A stretch of 64,000 bases of DNA from JAQVCM01 sp040403095 (GTDB taxonomy: Bacteria; Bacteroidota; Bacteroidia; Flavobacteriales_D; Crocinitomicaceae). Shown here in pieces: positions 45,299 through 53,836 of the stretch. Under the pieces are notes generated by a model. The model ran no database searches. It was not told the origin of the DNA and worked only from the letters and a program-made list of their open reading frames with translations. Within the stretch, counting starts at the first letter, position 1, and each line of letters begins with the position of its first letter. The stretch lies in the NCBI GenBank assembly GCA_040403095.1, contig JBBALI010000015.1, positions 11,961-75,960 of the forward strand, read 5' to 3'. A program made the translations under genes and the position numbers.

Positions 45299-46524
45299 AA
45301 GATTTACTCGAAAAATTCGAGAACAAAAGACCAGAAATTGTTTTTGAATGGAAAGATGCAGAAACTGAAGCTGAAGGTTGGGTAGTAATCAACTCATTGC
45401 GAGGTGGCGCTGCCGGAGGTGGAACAAGAATGCGTTCTGGGCTTGATAAAAGAGAAGTTGAATCTCTTGCCAAAACAATGGAAGTGAAATTTACTGTTGC
45501 AGGCCCTGCGATAGGTGGTGCAAAATCTGGAATCAATTTCGATCCTAAAGATCCTCGGAAAGAAGGAGTATTGAAAAGATGGTACGCTGCTGTCACTCCA
45601 TTATTGAAAAATTATTACGGAACGGGAGGCGATTTGAACGTGGATGAAATTCATGAAGTTATTCCGATGACTGAAAATTGTGGTGTACTTCATCCACAAG
45701 AAGGCGTTCTAAATGGACATTTCAAACCAACTGATTCGCAAAGAAAAAACAGAATTGAACAACTAAAATCCGGTGTATTAAAAGTGATTGAGAATCCACT
45801 TTTATCTCCTGATGTAGATCGTAAATATGTCGTAGCTGACCTGATCACTGGCTATGGCGTTGCACAATCGATTCAACACTATTATTCCATCTGGGGAGGT
45901 TCTTTGAAAGGCAAAAAAGTTATCGTTCAAGGTTGGGGAAATGTAGCTTCGGCAGGCGCATATTACTTGGCTCAAGAAGGTGCGTTGATCGTTGGAATCA
46001 TAGATAGAGTGGGCGGTTTGATTAAATCGGAAGGATTTACGTTCGAAGAAATTAAGTCATTGTACTTGAACAAGAACGGGAATGAGTTGAATCACGAAAA
46101 CTTATTGAGTTACGAAGAAATGAACGCTCAAATTTGGGACTTAGATGCAGCTGTTTTTATCCCCTGCGCAGGTTCCCGAATGATTACGCAAGACCAACTT
46201 AACAGAATGATTAAGGCAGGTGTAGAAGTCATTTCTTCTGGTGCAAATGTACCGTTCGCAGATCCGCAAATATTCTTCGGACCGATTGCCGAGCATGCTG
46301 ATAAAAATATTTCAATCATTCCTGATTTTATTTCAAACTGTGGAATGGCTCGTGTTTTTGCTTATTTAATGAGTAGCGATTTAGATTCGATTACAGACAA
46401 TGGAATTTTTGCAGACACAAGCGCAACCATCAAAACTGCATTGGAAAAAACTTTTGCGGTTAGCAATAAAAAAACTGAGATTGCAAAAACAGCTTTTGAA
46501 ATTGCATTGAAACAACTTATCTAA
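45295..46524 (+). CDS. Glu/Leu/Phe/Val dehydrogenase family protein
   Basis: A 409-residue amino-acid dehydrogenase. The N-terminal domain has RGGAAGGGTRMRSGL and the substrate/catalytic loop VAGPAIGGAKSGINFDP with the conserved Lys. The GTGGDLNVDE element and a Rossmann domain (VIVQGWGNVASAGAYYLA) follow. Family members deaminate glutamate or branched-chain/aromatic amino acids with NAD(P). A Leu/Val-type role would feed branched acyl-CoA to IcmF, but specificity cannot be read from the sequence. It ends at a strong terminator. Confidence 0.9.
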   Translation: MKDLLEKFENKRPEIVFEWKDAETEAEGWVVINSLRGGAAGGGTRMRSGLDKREVESLAKTMEVKFTVAGPAIGGAKSGINFDPKDPRKEGVLKRWYAAVTPLLKNYYGTGGDLNVDEIHEVIPMTENCGVLHPQEGVLNGHFKPTDSQRKNRIEQLKSGVLKVIENPLLSPDVDRKYVVADLITGYGVAQSIQHYYSIWGGSLKGKKVIVQGWGNVASAGAYYLAQEGALIVGIIDRVGGLIKSEGFTFEEIKSLYLNKNGNELNHENLLSYEEMNAQIWDLDAAVFIPCAGSRMITQDQLNRMIKAGVEVISSGANVPFADPQIFFGPIAEHADKNISIIPDFISNCGMARVFAYLMSSDLDSITDNGIFADTSATIKTALEKTFAVSNKKTEIAKTAFEIALKQLI

Positions 46525-46559
46525 GAAATAGGAAAAAGTAATTCAAAAAAGTAGGTATG

Positions 46560-46599
46560 AAGGGAAAAGGACGATAATGTCTTTTTCCCTTTTTATTTT
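46560..46599 (+). terminator. rho-independent terminator
   Basis: AAGGGAAAAGGAC (46560-46572) pairs with GTCTTTTTCCCTT (46579-46591) around GATAAT, then TTTATTTTA. It separates the dehydrogenase gene from the exbB operon. Confidence 0.85.
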
Positions 46600-46721
46600 A
46601 TTAAAAATTGAGGTTATTAAAAATCTAACTGTATAACTTTTTTTACTCTTGACGTTATGTGCAAACGATAGACTTAATTTTATAAAAAGTTTATAATTAT
46701 TTTTAATAAAAACAATCAAAG

Positions 46722-47423
46722 ATGAGTTTCAATTTTCTTTTACAGATCCAAACAGTTGCTCCAGAAACAACAAATAACATTGGTGTCAAAGAAATTTCTG
46801 TTTGGGAAATTATTTCCCAATCCAATGCGGGAATTGGATGGATTATCAATCTTTTGCTTTTGTTGATGTTTGCATACGTAATGTATGTTTTCACTGAAAG
46901 ATATTTGGCCCTAAGAAGAGCATCGAGAGAAGAAGCAGATTTTTTATCAAAAATAAAAGGTTTCCTTTTGGATGGTAATATTGATGGCGCTAAGAAATTC
47001 TGTTCCAATTCAGATAGTCCATCAGCAAGAATGTTGGAAAAAGGAATCGATCGACTTGGTAAACCAATTGAAAATATTTCGATCGCCATTGAAAATACTG
47101 CTAAGATTGAAATTATGCGATTGGAGCAAAAAGTTAGTTTTCTAGGAACTGCATCAGGAGCTGGACCAATGTTGGGATTCTTAGGTACCGTTGTTGGGAT
47201 GGTTATCGTGTTTATCGATTTACAAAATGTATCAACACTTGACATCCAAGTTATCGCACCAGGAATTATGACTGCCATGATTACAACTGTTGAAGGATTA
47301 ATTGTTGGAATTGTTGCTTTTATGGGCTATAACTATCTGACTGAACGAATTGGAAGAATTGTTTACGCCATGGAAAATGCAGCACTTGAATTTATGGATG
47401 TTTTGAACGAGCCAGGTAAATAG
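46722..47423 (+). CDS. exbB: ExbB/TolQ/MotA proton channel protein
   Basis: A 233-residue protein with three membrane helices: residues about 38-58, about 145-170 and about 185-205. The conserved cytoplasmic region between the first two contains MLEKGIDRLGKPIENISIAIENTAKIEIMR, and the channel helices carry GAGPMLGFLGTVVGM and ITTVEGLIVGIVAF. With ExbD it forms the proton-driven motor that energises TonB. First gene of a five-gene operon (exbB-exbD-tonB-tonB-folC). No clear promoter box was found in the 120 bases upstream. Confidence 0.93.
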   Translation: MSFNFLLQIQTVAPETTNNIGVKEISVWEIISQSNAGIGWIINLLLLLMFAYVMYVFTERYLALRRASREEADFLSKIKGFLLDGNIDGAKKFCSNSDSPSARMLEKGIDRLGKPIENISIAIENTAKIEIMRLEQKVSFLGTASGAGPMLGFLGTVVGMVIVFIDLQNVSTLDIQVIAPGIMTAMITTVEGLIVGIVAFMGYNYLTERIGRIVYAMENAALEFMDVLNEPGK

Positions 47424-47430
47424 TAATCTT

Positions 47431-47844
47431 ATGAATTTAGGAAGTAGAAATAAAATCAAAATCGAAGGAGGAACAGCATCTATGACTGACCTCGTTTTTT
47501 TACTTTTGATATTCTTCATTATCATAAGTTTAACAGCGAGTAATAATCATACACCAGTTGATTTACCGAAACCTTCACAAGATTTGTCGCCAGTTCAAGA
47601 TCCAGTCAGTACTACTGTTGTGATAACGAAAGAGAATCAATATTTTTTATCACCAGGCGAAAATCCAGAGCAAGCTCGAACGTTTGAACAAATCAAAGGT
47701 ACAGTTGCATCAGAAGTTGCAAAATCAGGAAAAATGAAATTGAAAATCGCTGGTCACAAAGAAGCAAGTTACGAGGCAATATTTAATGTATTGGCTTTGG
47801 CGCAAGCAAATGGTTGGGAACCAGTGTTGGCATATCAAAAATAA
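47431..47844 (+). CDS. exbD: ExbD/TolR biopolymer transport protein
   Basis: A 137-residue protein with one membrane helix containing the proton-binding Asp: ASMTDLVFLLLIFFIIIS. The short cytoplasmic N-terminus and the periplasmic domain (about 45-137) fit ExbD. The gene lies 7 bases after exbB and 5 before the first tonB. Only one ExbD is present; many Bacteroidota carry two. Confidence 0.92.
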   Translation: MNLGSRNKIKIEGGTASMTDLVFLLLIFFIIISLTASNNHTPVDLPKPSQDLSPVQDPVSTTVVITKENQYFLSPGENPEQARTFEQIKGTVASEVAKSGKMKLKIAGHKEASYEAIFNVLALAQANGWEPVLAYQK

Positions 47845-47849
47845 ATACG

Positions 47850-48605
47850 ATGAACGGTCAGCCAATATCACACAAAGCAGATAAGCAAAAAGGAATTATT
47901 GTTTCAGCAGTAGTGGTAATAATTGTGTTTCTAATTTTGAAATTCACATACTACATCATGGCTGATCCGCCAGCTGAGGATATTCCATTGGTTGCTGAAA
48001 CTGAAATCACTCAAATTGAATTGAAGGAATTGATCATTGATGCTGGAGGAAGTTTAGGAGGTGCAGGAACTCCATCTGATGATCCCGTTGATCCAAGACC
48101 AAAGCCTCAAACAGAAAAAGTCTTAACAAATCCAAAATCAAGTTCTGAGATTCAAACTGGTGAAAGTTCTCATACGACGGGTGTAAATCCAACAAATACT
48201 GCTACGACAATTAAAGCAGCTCCGGATCCATTTGGACATGGTGGCGGTGCAAATCATGGAGACAAATCTGGATTATTTGGTGGAGATGATGGACCCTATA
48301 AAGGCGGTGGACAGGGAGAAGAAGGTGATGGACCTGGAAAAGGTGTGAAAGCAAGAATTAGAATAAATAATATCAATGCTGATGACATCGAATCAAATCA
48401 ATCATGCTCAATTTTTCTAAAATTAACCGTCAATGCTGAAGGGGATGTTGTTAAGGCTGAAAATATACAAGGAAAAACAACAACGACGGATCAAAGAATC
48501 ATTAACAAGGTAATTGGGTTGGTGAAAAATCAAATCAAATACAATAAAAAACCTGGTGCAATGGTTGAAAAAATCCCACTGACTGTCAACCTAAAAGCTT
48601 CCTAA
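47850..48605 (+). CDS. energy transducer TonB-like protein, first copy
   Basis: The ATG at 47850 (MNGQPISHKADKQKG) is chosen; an earlier in-frame start would overlap exbD. One membrane helix (GIIVSAVVVIIVFLILKFTYYIM, about 15-37), a Gly/Pro-rich periplasmic linker (GHGGGANHGDKSGLFGGDDG) and a C-terminal TonB-like domain (about 170-251) with ADDIESNQSCSIFLKLTVNA. It spans the periplasm and drives TonB-dependent outer-membrane receptors. The C-domain is clearly paralogous to the next gene, but it lacks that gene's N-terminal cytoplasmic NKRYGAY motif. Confidence 0.8.
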   Translation: MNGQPISHKADKQKGIIVSAVVVIIVFLILKFTYYIMADPPAEDIPLVAETEITQIELKELIIDAGGSLGGAGTPSDDPVDPRPKPQTEKVLTNPKSSSEIQTGESSHTTGVNPTNTATTIKAAPDPFGHGGGANHGDKSGLFGGDDGPYKGGGQGEEGDGPGKGVKARIRINNINADDIESNQSCSIFLKLTVNAEGDVVKAENIQGKTTTTDQRIINKVIGLVKNQIKYNKKPGAMVEKIPLTVNLKAS

Positions 48606-48626
48606 AAGTAAGAAATATAGCGTAAA

Positions 48627-49550
48627 ATGAGTGTTATTTTTATTTTATTGTTTGTTGTAGCAGTTTTTGCAGTTTACGATTTTTTAGACTCGCGAAATTG
48701 GCAAAGTGAAACTTCTAGTTTACGAAATCGCGTTATTTTTGAAAATAGGAATAAACGGTACGGAGCATACAACATCAGAACTGATTACAGCGATACTTTG
48801 ACAGTGATTTTAGTCATTTTTATGATTTTTGTACTTATCGTAAGTTTTGTTGGTTTCAGTTTCAGAACTACAGCTGCAGACATACCAATTATTTATGCAG
48901 ATACTACGTTAATGTCATTAGAAGCGCCACCATTAGAAGAAATAGAAACAATTCAAACGCCCTATAAAATTATAGGTGGTGGCGGTGGTGGAAGCGCTGG
49001 AGGTAAATCACAAGCGCCAATTGACAAAACGCCTGAAGAACAGAATAAAAAAGAAGACACCCAAAATGAATCAAACGTAAGCGTTAGGTCCGGACAAAGC
49101 GACAATACAAATACAGATAAAAGCAATAAAACGAACAAAGCAACAACGATGGTCAAGGGGAAAAACCCTTTTGGTGGAGGTGCGGCAGACAAAGGAACTG
49201 GTTCTGGCCTTTTTGGAAAAGATCTCGGCGCTGGCTCTGGAACTGGAGAAGGAAATGGAGCAAATGGAAACGGCACTGGCAACGGTGGCGGTGGCGCTAG
49301 AAAAAAACTTTCTAGTTTAAACCCTGACGATATCCAATCAAGTGAAGATTGCACCATTCACATCAATGTCTATATCAACTCAGATGGAAATGTAATAAAA
49401 GCAGAGAACATCAGTTCACAAACAACTACAACCAATACGAGATTGATTTCACATTTGATCGATTTAATTAAAAAGCAAATCAAGTATGATTCTAGGCCAG
49501 GAACTGCGGTCCAAAAGCAAATTCTTGTATTAAAAGTTAAAGCAAATTGA
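48627..49550 (+). CDS. energy transducer TonB-like protein, second copy
   Basis: A 307-residue paralogue of the preceding gene. It has an extra N-terminal hydrophobic helix (SVIFILLFVVAVFAVYDFL), the Bacteroidota TonB motif ENRNKRYGAYNIRTDYSD (about 40-57), then a second membrane helix (about 60-85). A very Gly-rich linker (GTGEGNGANGNGTGNGGG) leads to the TonB-like C-domain with PDDIQSSEDCTIHINVYINS. Both copies share TTTT followed by R(L/I)I and KKQIKY/KNQIKY in the last 60 residues. Tandem duplication with different N-termini suggests separate roles with a shared ExbBD motor. Confidence 0.82.
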   Translation: MSVIFILLFVVAVFAVYDFLDSRNWQSETSSLRNRVIFENRNKRYGAYNIRTDYSDTLTVILVIFMIFVLIVSFVGFSFRTTAADIPIIYADTTLMSLEAPPLEEIETIQTPYKIIGGGGGGSAGGKSQAPIDKTPEEQNKKEDTQNESNVSVRSGQSDNTNTDKSNKTNKATTMVKGKNPFGGGAADKGTGSGLFGKDLGAGSGTGEGNGANGNGTGNGGGGARKKLSSLNPDDIQSSEDCTIHINVYINSDGNVIKAENISSQTTTTNTRLISHLIDLIKKQIKYDSRPGTAVQKQILVLKVKAN

Positions 49551-50767
49551 ACACTTACGAAGAAGCAATTGATTGGCTATTTGAGCAATTTCCAGCGTAT
49601 CAAAAAATTGGAGCGGTTGCTTACAAACCTGATTTGAGTAATACGTTGAGCCTTTGCAAACAATTGAACATAGATTTCATTCAACTTCAATACATTCATG
49701 TTGCTGGAACGAATGGAAAAGGTTCAACTTCCAATATGATTGCCTCCATTTGCATGGAAAAAGGCCTTAAAACAGGTTTATTTACTTCTCCACATATTCA
49801 CGATTTTAGAGAACGAATTTTAGTTAACGGAATCCAAATCTCAGAAGAAAGAGTCGTTTCATTTTGTCAACAAATCCGAAATTTGACTTTGGAAGTCAGT
49901 CCATCGTTTTTTGAAATTACCTGGGCGCTGACATTGACGCATTTCATCGAATCAAATTGTGAAATTTGCGTGATTGAGACTGGATTGGGTGGCAGATTGG
50001 ATTCTACGAACATCATCTCCCCTATTCTATCGGTCATTACCAACATTGGAATGGACCATGTTGCCATTCTAGGTGATACATTAGAAAAAATTGCCTTTGA
50101 AAAGGCAGGAATCATCAAAGCAAATATTCCTGTTGTGATTGGCGAAACCTTACCTGAAACCATTTCAGTGTTTGAAACCAGCGCTAAATCGCATAATTCG
50201 ACTATTTTTTGGGCTGAAAAGGAAGAATTTACAAATACTTTCCATTTTCCTACTGAAAGTTATCAATGGAAGAACGAACGCACTGTAAGGACTGCGATGC
50301 GGGCGCTAAATTCCCTTGATTTTGAATTTTCAGAAACTCAAATCAGCGCTGGGATTGAAAACACGAATAAGAATACTGGTTTTCGAGGCAGATTTGAAAT
50401 AATCAATCAAAATCCACTGACGATTATAGATGTTGCGCACAACGTTGATGGCATCAAACAATTATTGCGAACGGTTGAATCCAACGTTGTAGGTCAATTG
50501 CACATTGTTTACGGAACAAGCTCAGACAAAGATTTAGATAGTATTTTGTCTTTATTTCCGCGAGATGCCAAGTTTTATTTGACAGAATTCAGTAGTGAAC
50601 GCAGTGCAAAAATCGAGGATTTGCGAAAATCAGCTGAAACAATCGGTTTGAATGCGACTTATTTTTTTAAAATGAAGGAAGCGGTCGAAAAATCGCAACA
50701 TTCAGCAAATAAAACAGATACCATATTGATTACAGGAAGTTTCTTTTTGATCAGCGATTTTTTTTAA
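49547..50767 (+). CDS. folC: dihydrofolate/folylpolyglutamate synthase
   Basis: A 406-residue Mur-ligase-like enzyme. ATP loop VAGTNGKGSTSNM, SPHIHDFRERI, ETGLGGRLDSTN and ITNIGMDHVAILGDT are all diagnostic. It joins glutamate to dihydropteroate and extends folate polyglutamate tails. The start is a TTG at 49547 whose last bases overlap the TGA of the tonB gene (TTGA), so translation is probably coupled by re-initiation. It is the last gene before the tRNA. Confidence 0.93.
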   Translation: MNTYEEAIDWLFEQFPAYQKIGAVAYKPDLSNTLSLCKQLNIDFIQLQYIHVAGTNGKGSTSNMIASICMEKGLKTGLFTSPHIHDFRERILVNGIQISEERVVSFCQQIRNLTLEVSPSFFEITWALTLTHFIESNCEICVIETGLGGRLDSTNIISPILSVITNIGMDHVAILGDTLEKIAFEKAGIIKANIPVVIGETLPETISVFETSAKSHNSTIFWAEKEEFTNTFHFPTESYQWKNERTVRTAMRALNSLDFEFSETQISAGIENTNKNTGFRGRFEIINQNPLTIIDVAHNVDGIKQLLRTVESNVVGQLHIVYGTSSDKDLDSILSLFPRDAKFYLTEFSSERSAKIEDLRKSAETIGLNATYFFKMKEAVEKSQHSANKTDTILITGSFFLISDFF

Positions 50768-50785
50768 TTTTTTTCTCAAAAACAC

Positions 50786-50815
50786 TTGCAGATTCAAAAA
50801 AGTGCCGTATCTTTG
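50786..50815 (+). promoter_or_regulatory. tRNA-Val promoter (TTG-N19-TATCTTTG)
   Basis: TTG at 50786-50788 and TATCTTTG at 50808-50815, 19 bases apart, match both promoter elements. Transcription would start about 40 bases before the tRNA. Confidence 0.8.
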
Positions 50816-50858
50816 CACACGCAATTACGAAATACAACGGTGTTTCCAGCGCTAAAAT

Positions 50859-50933
<75 letters not shown>

Positions 50934-50940
50934 CACAGAA

Positions 50941-50969
50941 AGCTTCACAGATATGTGAGGCTTTTTTTT
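50941..50969 (+). terminator. rho-independent terminator after tRNA-Val
   Basis: AGCTTCACA pairs with TGTGAGGCT (one G-U), loop GATA, then eight T. Two related hairpins recur at 51038-51087 and 51181-51229. Confidence 0.85.
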
Positions 50970-50970
50970 A

Positions 50971-51031
50971 TTCAGAGCGTCCCGACTCAAAAAGTCGGGA
51001 ATGTCGGCGGTTCGAATCCGTCATTCCCCAC
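50971..51031 (+). pseudogene. tRNA-Val-derived fragment, first decayed copy
   Basis: TTCAGAGCG and the 31-base stretch 51001-51031 repeat the tRNA-Val sequence; the latter is identical to 50904-50934 (variable region, T arm, acceptor 3' strand). The acceptor 5' strand and most of the D arm are missing. The anticodon arm is replaced by a perfect 8-bp hairpin TCCCGACT-CAAAA-AGTCGGGA. It cannot fold as a tRNA. Confidence 0.85.
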
Positions 51032-51037
51032 TCAGAA

Positions 51038-51087
51038 AGCTTCACAGGACTTGCCCCGTCTTTTTTCGGGGAATGTGAGGCTTTTTT
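51038..51087 (+). terminator. second, enlarged terminator-like hairpin
   Basis: Arms AGCTTCACA and TGTGAGGCT as in the tRNA terminator, but the loop contains an inserted inner hairpin CCCCG-TCTTTTTT-CGGGG. A T-run follows. Confidence 0.7.
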
Positions 51088-51121
51088 GTTTTTAGGGAAA
51101 TTCCTTAATTAATGTTTAATT

Positions 51122-51170
51122 TGCTCAGTTATCAGAGCGTCCCGACTAAAAAAATCGGGAATGTCGGCGC
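51122..51170 (+). pseudogene. tRNA-Val-derived fragment, second decayed copy
   Basis: TGCTCAGTTATCAGAGCG retains part of the D arm; the anticodon arm is again a hairpin TCCCGA...TCGGGA with an A-rich loop. The T arm is deleted after ATGTCGGCG, and the sequence rejoins the shared CAGAAAGCTTCACAG at 51176. Confidence 0.75.
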
Positions 51171-51180
51171 CCAATCAGAA

Positions 51181-51229
51181 AGCTTCACAGGACTTGCCCC
51201 GTTTTTTTCGGGGAATGTGAGGCTTTTTT
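51181..51229 (+). terminator. third terminator-like hairpin
   Basis: Arms AGCTTCACA and TGTGAGGCT with the inner CCCCG-TTTTTTT-CGGGG hairpin, then a T-run. It ends the tRNA-derived array on the left side of the 51279 gene. Confidence 0.7.
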
Positions 51230-51278
51230 GTTTTTAGGGAAATTTCCTTTTTAGATTGTGTTGATGCAAGACAAGAAC

Positions 51279-51956
51279 CTAATCAAACAATGGAAAACTA
51301 CTTATTTTCCATTCACCATTTATTTTATTAACAAATATTCTCCAATCCCATTTATATAAAAATCTTCGATCGACATAACCAATAGTTTCAGCATCTTTTA
51401 CATATATCAAGGTCAATCCTGTTGGGAATTCATCACTGTAGTGTCCAAAGAATTTATCGCAAAAAATATTTGATTTTTCTATATACCTAACAATTGAATC
51501 GCCATTTGCATTTTTGTAAAGAGGTAAACTATCTTTTATACTAAACCTGCATGTTCTTAACTCCTCTGAAGTTACTAAAGAATCTTGAATCTGAAAGTTA
51601 GGCATAACATATACTTCTGGTGATTTTAAAACGCCTCCAGATTCTAAATTATCAATTATTATACTCCAAACTGGTGATTCCTTTGGAGTATTCATTCGCC
51701 AATATTCTTTAAATCCTTGAAGGTAGGGAGTCCTTCCAATATTTCCATGAGAAGACCAATTATAAACTTCCTCATATATCATCTTATAAAGAGCCTTCGC
51801 ATCCTTTCTGGTACAAACAGAATACAAGGTGTCTAGAAACGCATTAAGTTCTGATTGTGCTTTTTCTGGGACTCCTACATTGTAAGTATGTTTCACTTGG
51901 CCAATTAACATTCCGTTAAAGAAAAAGAGTGAAAATAGCAATATTATTAATTTCAT
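51279..51956 (-). CDS. hypothetical secreted protein
   Basis: A 225-residue protein with a signal peptide (MKLIILLFSLFFFNGMLIGQ, cleaved near residue 20). The mature part has no hydrophobic helices and is rich in Tyr, Ser and charged residues. A C-terminal stretch RRFLYKWDWRIFVNKINGEW, followed by KISSFPLFD, resembles the end of NTF2-like or SnoaL-type folds, but this is only an impression. I do not recognise the family. It lies between two copies of the tRNA-terminator tail (51205-51252 and 52170-52215), as if inserted into the array. Composition is similar to its neighbours. Confidence 0.6.
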   Translation of the reverse strand: MKLIILLFSLFFFNGMLIGQVKHTYNVGVPEKAQSELNAFLDTLYSVCTRKDAKALYKMIYEEVYNWSSHGNIGRTPYLQGFKEYWRMNTPKESPVWSIIIDNLESGGVLKSPEVYVMPNFQIQDSLVTSEELRTCRFSIKDSLPLYKNANGDSIVRYIEKSNIFCDKFFGHYSDEFPTGLTLIYVKDAETIGYVDRRFLYKWDWRIFVNKINGEWKISSFPLFD

Positions 51957-52169
51957 CGATTTAATTTTAAATCACAACAACCCAATCTGAAAATGCTACA
52001 CTATAAGCTTTCCTTTAGCAAAATAAAAAGAATATCTAAAAGTTGCTACACAAATGCAAAAACTACCAAATTTCGAATGAAACACATTTTTTCTTAGCGT
52101 ATATCTAACGTCTAGTTGCATTTAACAAAGAAAAGAGATGTTACCTATTATTGGAAATTTCTCTAGTAT

Positions 52170-52215
52170 ATTTTTCGGTGAATGTGAGGCCTTTTGTTAG
52201 TAGAGAAATTTCCTT
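52170..52215 (+). repeat. isolated copy of the tRNA-terminator tail
   Basis: About 80% identical by eye to 51061-51105 and 51205-51252: TTTTTCGG, then GAATGTGAGGC, then GAGAAATTTCCTT. It lies in the otherwise featureless 319 bp stretch 51957-52275, beyond the 51279 gene, with no tRNA part attached. Confidence 0.7.
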
Positions 52216-52275
52216 ATTTTATTCCCAATTTTTTCAAAGTATGTAAAGCTAACTTTTTTCTTTAAATCAGTACAT

Positions 52276-52779
52276 TTGAAAAAAAATCATTTGAGAAAAA
52301 TAGAATTTTTTAAAAAGTACAAATTTGTATCATTTGGCTTTATCTTCAGTTTATTGGGATTAATTTCAAAAGTAGTGATTTTGGTTCCCCTTCTTTCAAT
52401 GATACTTTCAATTTTCCTTGAGTTATTTTTTAGTTTATTTTTTGATAGTCAAAATTTTAAAAAAATAGGAGTTAGTGTAATAATTTCATTAGGTATTCTT
52501 TTTCTGGCTTCTACGTATTTGATGATACAAAAAATAAAACAGCAGCATATAGTAAGTACTAAATATGTGGTCTGGTATTTTACGTTTCAAATTTTCATAA
52601 TTCCTCCATTTTGTTTTTATCTACAAATTTCAACCAATTGGAATGCTGCATCAGATGGACAATTTATATTTGGAATAATTGAAGTTTTTCCTCTTTCTAC
52701 AGCTTTATTTATTGGTCTCGGAATATTTTTTGAAATTTTCAAAATAATTCAAGTAAAGAAAAATAAAATTCAAATTTAA
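52276..52779 (+). CDS. hypothetical membrane protein
   Basis: A 167-residue protein with about four hydrophobic helices: FGFIFSLLGLISKVVILVPL (from about residue 18), about 40-52, about 57-78 and a C-terminal pair around 93-108 and 133-155. A TTG at 52276 is the outermost start, but it overlaps a TACATTTG box (52271-52278), so the true start may be the TTG at 52291. The family is unrecognised. It lies upstream of a frameshifted membrane-protein remnant. Confidence 0.5.
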   Translation: MKKNHLRKIEFFKKYKFVSFGFIFSLLGLISKVVILVPLLSMILSIFLELFFSLFFDSQNFKKIGVSVIISLGILFLASTYLMIQKIKQQHIVSTKYVVWYFTFQIFIIPPFCFYLQISTNWNAASDGQFIFGIIEVFPLSTALFIGLGIFFEIFKIIQVKKNKIQI

Positions 52780-52806
52780 CATTTGTCGTTACAAAAAATT
52801 GATAAA

Positions 52807-53048
52807 ATGAAAAATCTAATATATAGGTGGAATTCTTGTTCTGTTTGTTGGGTTAACAGCAAATTTACTTTTTCGATTTCTCTCCCATACTTTATTATTT
52901 AACTGGATATATCTTCATTTTCTACTTTATTTCTTTTGGCATCTTTGTTTACTTCTTCTTTAGAAATAAACTAAAGAACCATATATTACTTTCTACTTTC
53001 GTAGTCTTATGTGCATTAATTTATTCTATTTACTTTCAGAAAATGTAG
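52807..53048 (+). pseudogene. remnant of a membrane-protein gene with two frameshifts
   Basis: No single frame is open, but three successive frames read as a plausible membrane protein: MKNLIY, then GGILVLFVGLTANLLFRF, then SPILYYLTGYIFIFYFISFG continuing to a basic loop (FRNKLKNH) and another helix before a TAG at 53046. At least two small indels are needed to join them. The alternative is a chance run of AT-rich codons, which often read as hydrophobic. Confidence 0.5.
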
Positions 53049-53113
53049 ATGTACTTTTTATTCACGAAACTAAACCATTTTACTTTCAAAATGTTATGTA
53101 TAAAACCATTAAC

Positions 53114-53440
53114 ATGAAAAAAGTAATCTTTATTTCCGTTTTCTCATTTATCGCAGTACTTTTCAACGAAGTAAAAGCGCAAAACATTCCAATGACCTTT
53201 CACAATGGATCTTTCAAATCTATTTATTTGATTATTCCTGGAGTGATGAATCCGAATTTAAATCCGAAATCGAATAGCGGAGTGAGTTTGGATGTTGGAC
53301 AAAAAGTGTATTTCTTTCCTGACGGTAAAAAAAAGAACAAAGAAGTGCTTTTTACGGTTGGTGCAACTTGGAAAAATGATACCATTTTGGAAATTGATCA
53401 AATTGTTGAAACGCGAAGCAAGGAATTGAAATTAAAATAA
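53114..53440 (+). CDS. hypothetical small secreted protein
   Basis: The ATG at 53114 gives a signal peptide (MKKVIFISVFSFIAVLFNEVKAQ) and 85 mature residues; an upstream in-frame ATG at 53009 would bury the signal. The mature part looks like a small beta-sandwich: IPMTFHNGSFKSIYLIIPG, GVSLDVGQKVYFF and a final Lys-rich strand. I do not recognise the family. It is alone, between the membrane-protein remnant and a 396 bp gap. Confidence 0.6.
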   Translation: MKKVIFISVFSFIAVLFNEVKAQNIPMTFHNGSFKSIYLIIPGVMNPNLNPKSNSGVSLDVGQKVYFFPDGKKKNKEVLFTVGATWKNDTILEIDQIVETRSKELKLK

Positions 53441-53581
53441 GCTTTTTGTTCCTTTTGCTTGATCAAAACGAACCCAAAAATCAAGGCTGAGTCATCAAGT
53501 TAAAGCGCAAATTTTCGCACGCAATCAAATTCTTGCTTCAAGCGCTTTATTTTAAAAGCTTCTGAAAACGTGATTTTGTCG

Positions 53582-53680
53582 GTGATCTAATCCGCTAGTA
53601 CTACTTAGCTTCCTACAAAAGTCTACATTTTCAGTGCACCTTTAAAAACCTTTCTTCCAATGCCAAAAATGTAAATTATT
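53582..53680 (+). repeat. possible diverged third copy of the dinB-upstream repeat (copy C)
   Basis: GTGATCTAATCCGCTAG and the following TACTACTT match copies A/B at 19 of 25 positions. About 40 bases on, TGCACCTTTAAAAACC resembles TGCAATTTTAAAAATT of copy B. It is the only structure seen in the 396 bp gap 53441-53836. Confidence 0.45.
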
Positions 53681-53836
53681 AAATCTAAACTGGGCTATGT
53701 TATAATACTATAATTTGCTTTATTTTAAAATTAATAGCGAATTTTAAATAACTAAAAACAAAACGGAAATTATCTACTTTGTTATCACTCGTAAAGTTTG
53801 TATTTTTAGCTTGTTTTATTCAACAACAATTGATTT

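Noticed and set aside
46703..47278. 191-codon minus-strand frame opposite exbB
   Set aside because: It is the antisense shadow of a well-supported exbB gene, with no recognisable motif of its own.
48962..49357. Pro-rich 131-codon minus-strand frame
   Set aside because: It is the complement of the Gly-rich linker of the second TonB gene; Pro runs arise from GGN codons read backwards.
50971..51170. Additional functional tRNA genes after tRNA-Val
   Set aside because: Both copies lack the 5' acceptor strand and carry a perfect hairpin with an A-rich loop in place of the anticodon arm; one also lacks the T arm.
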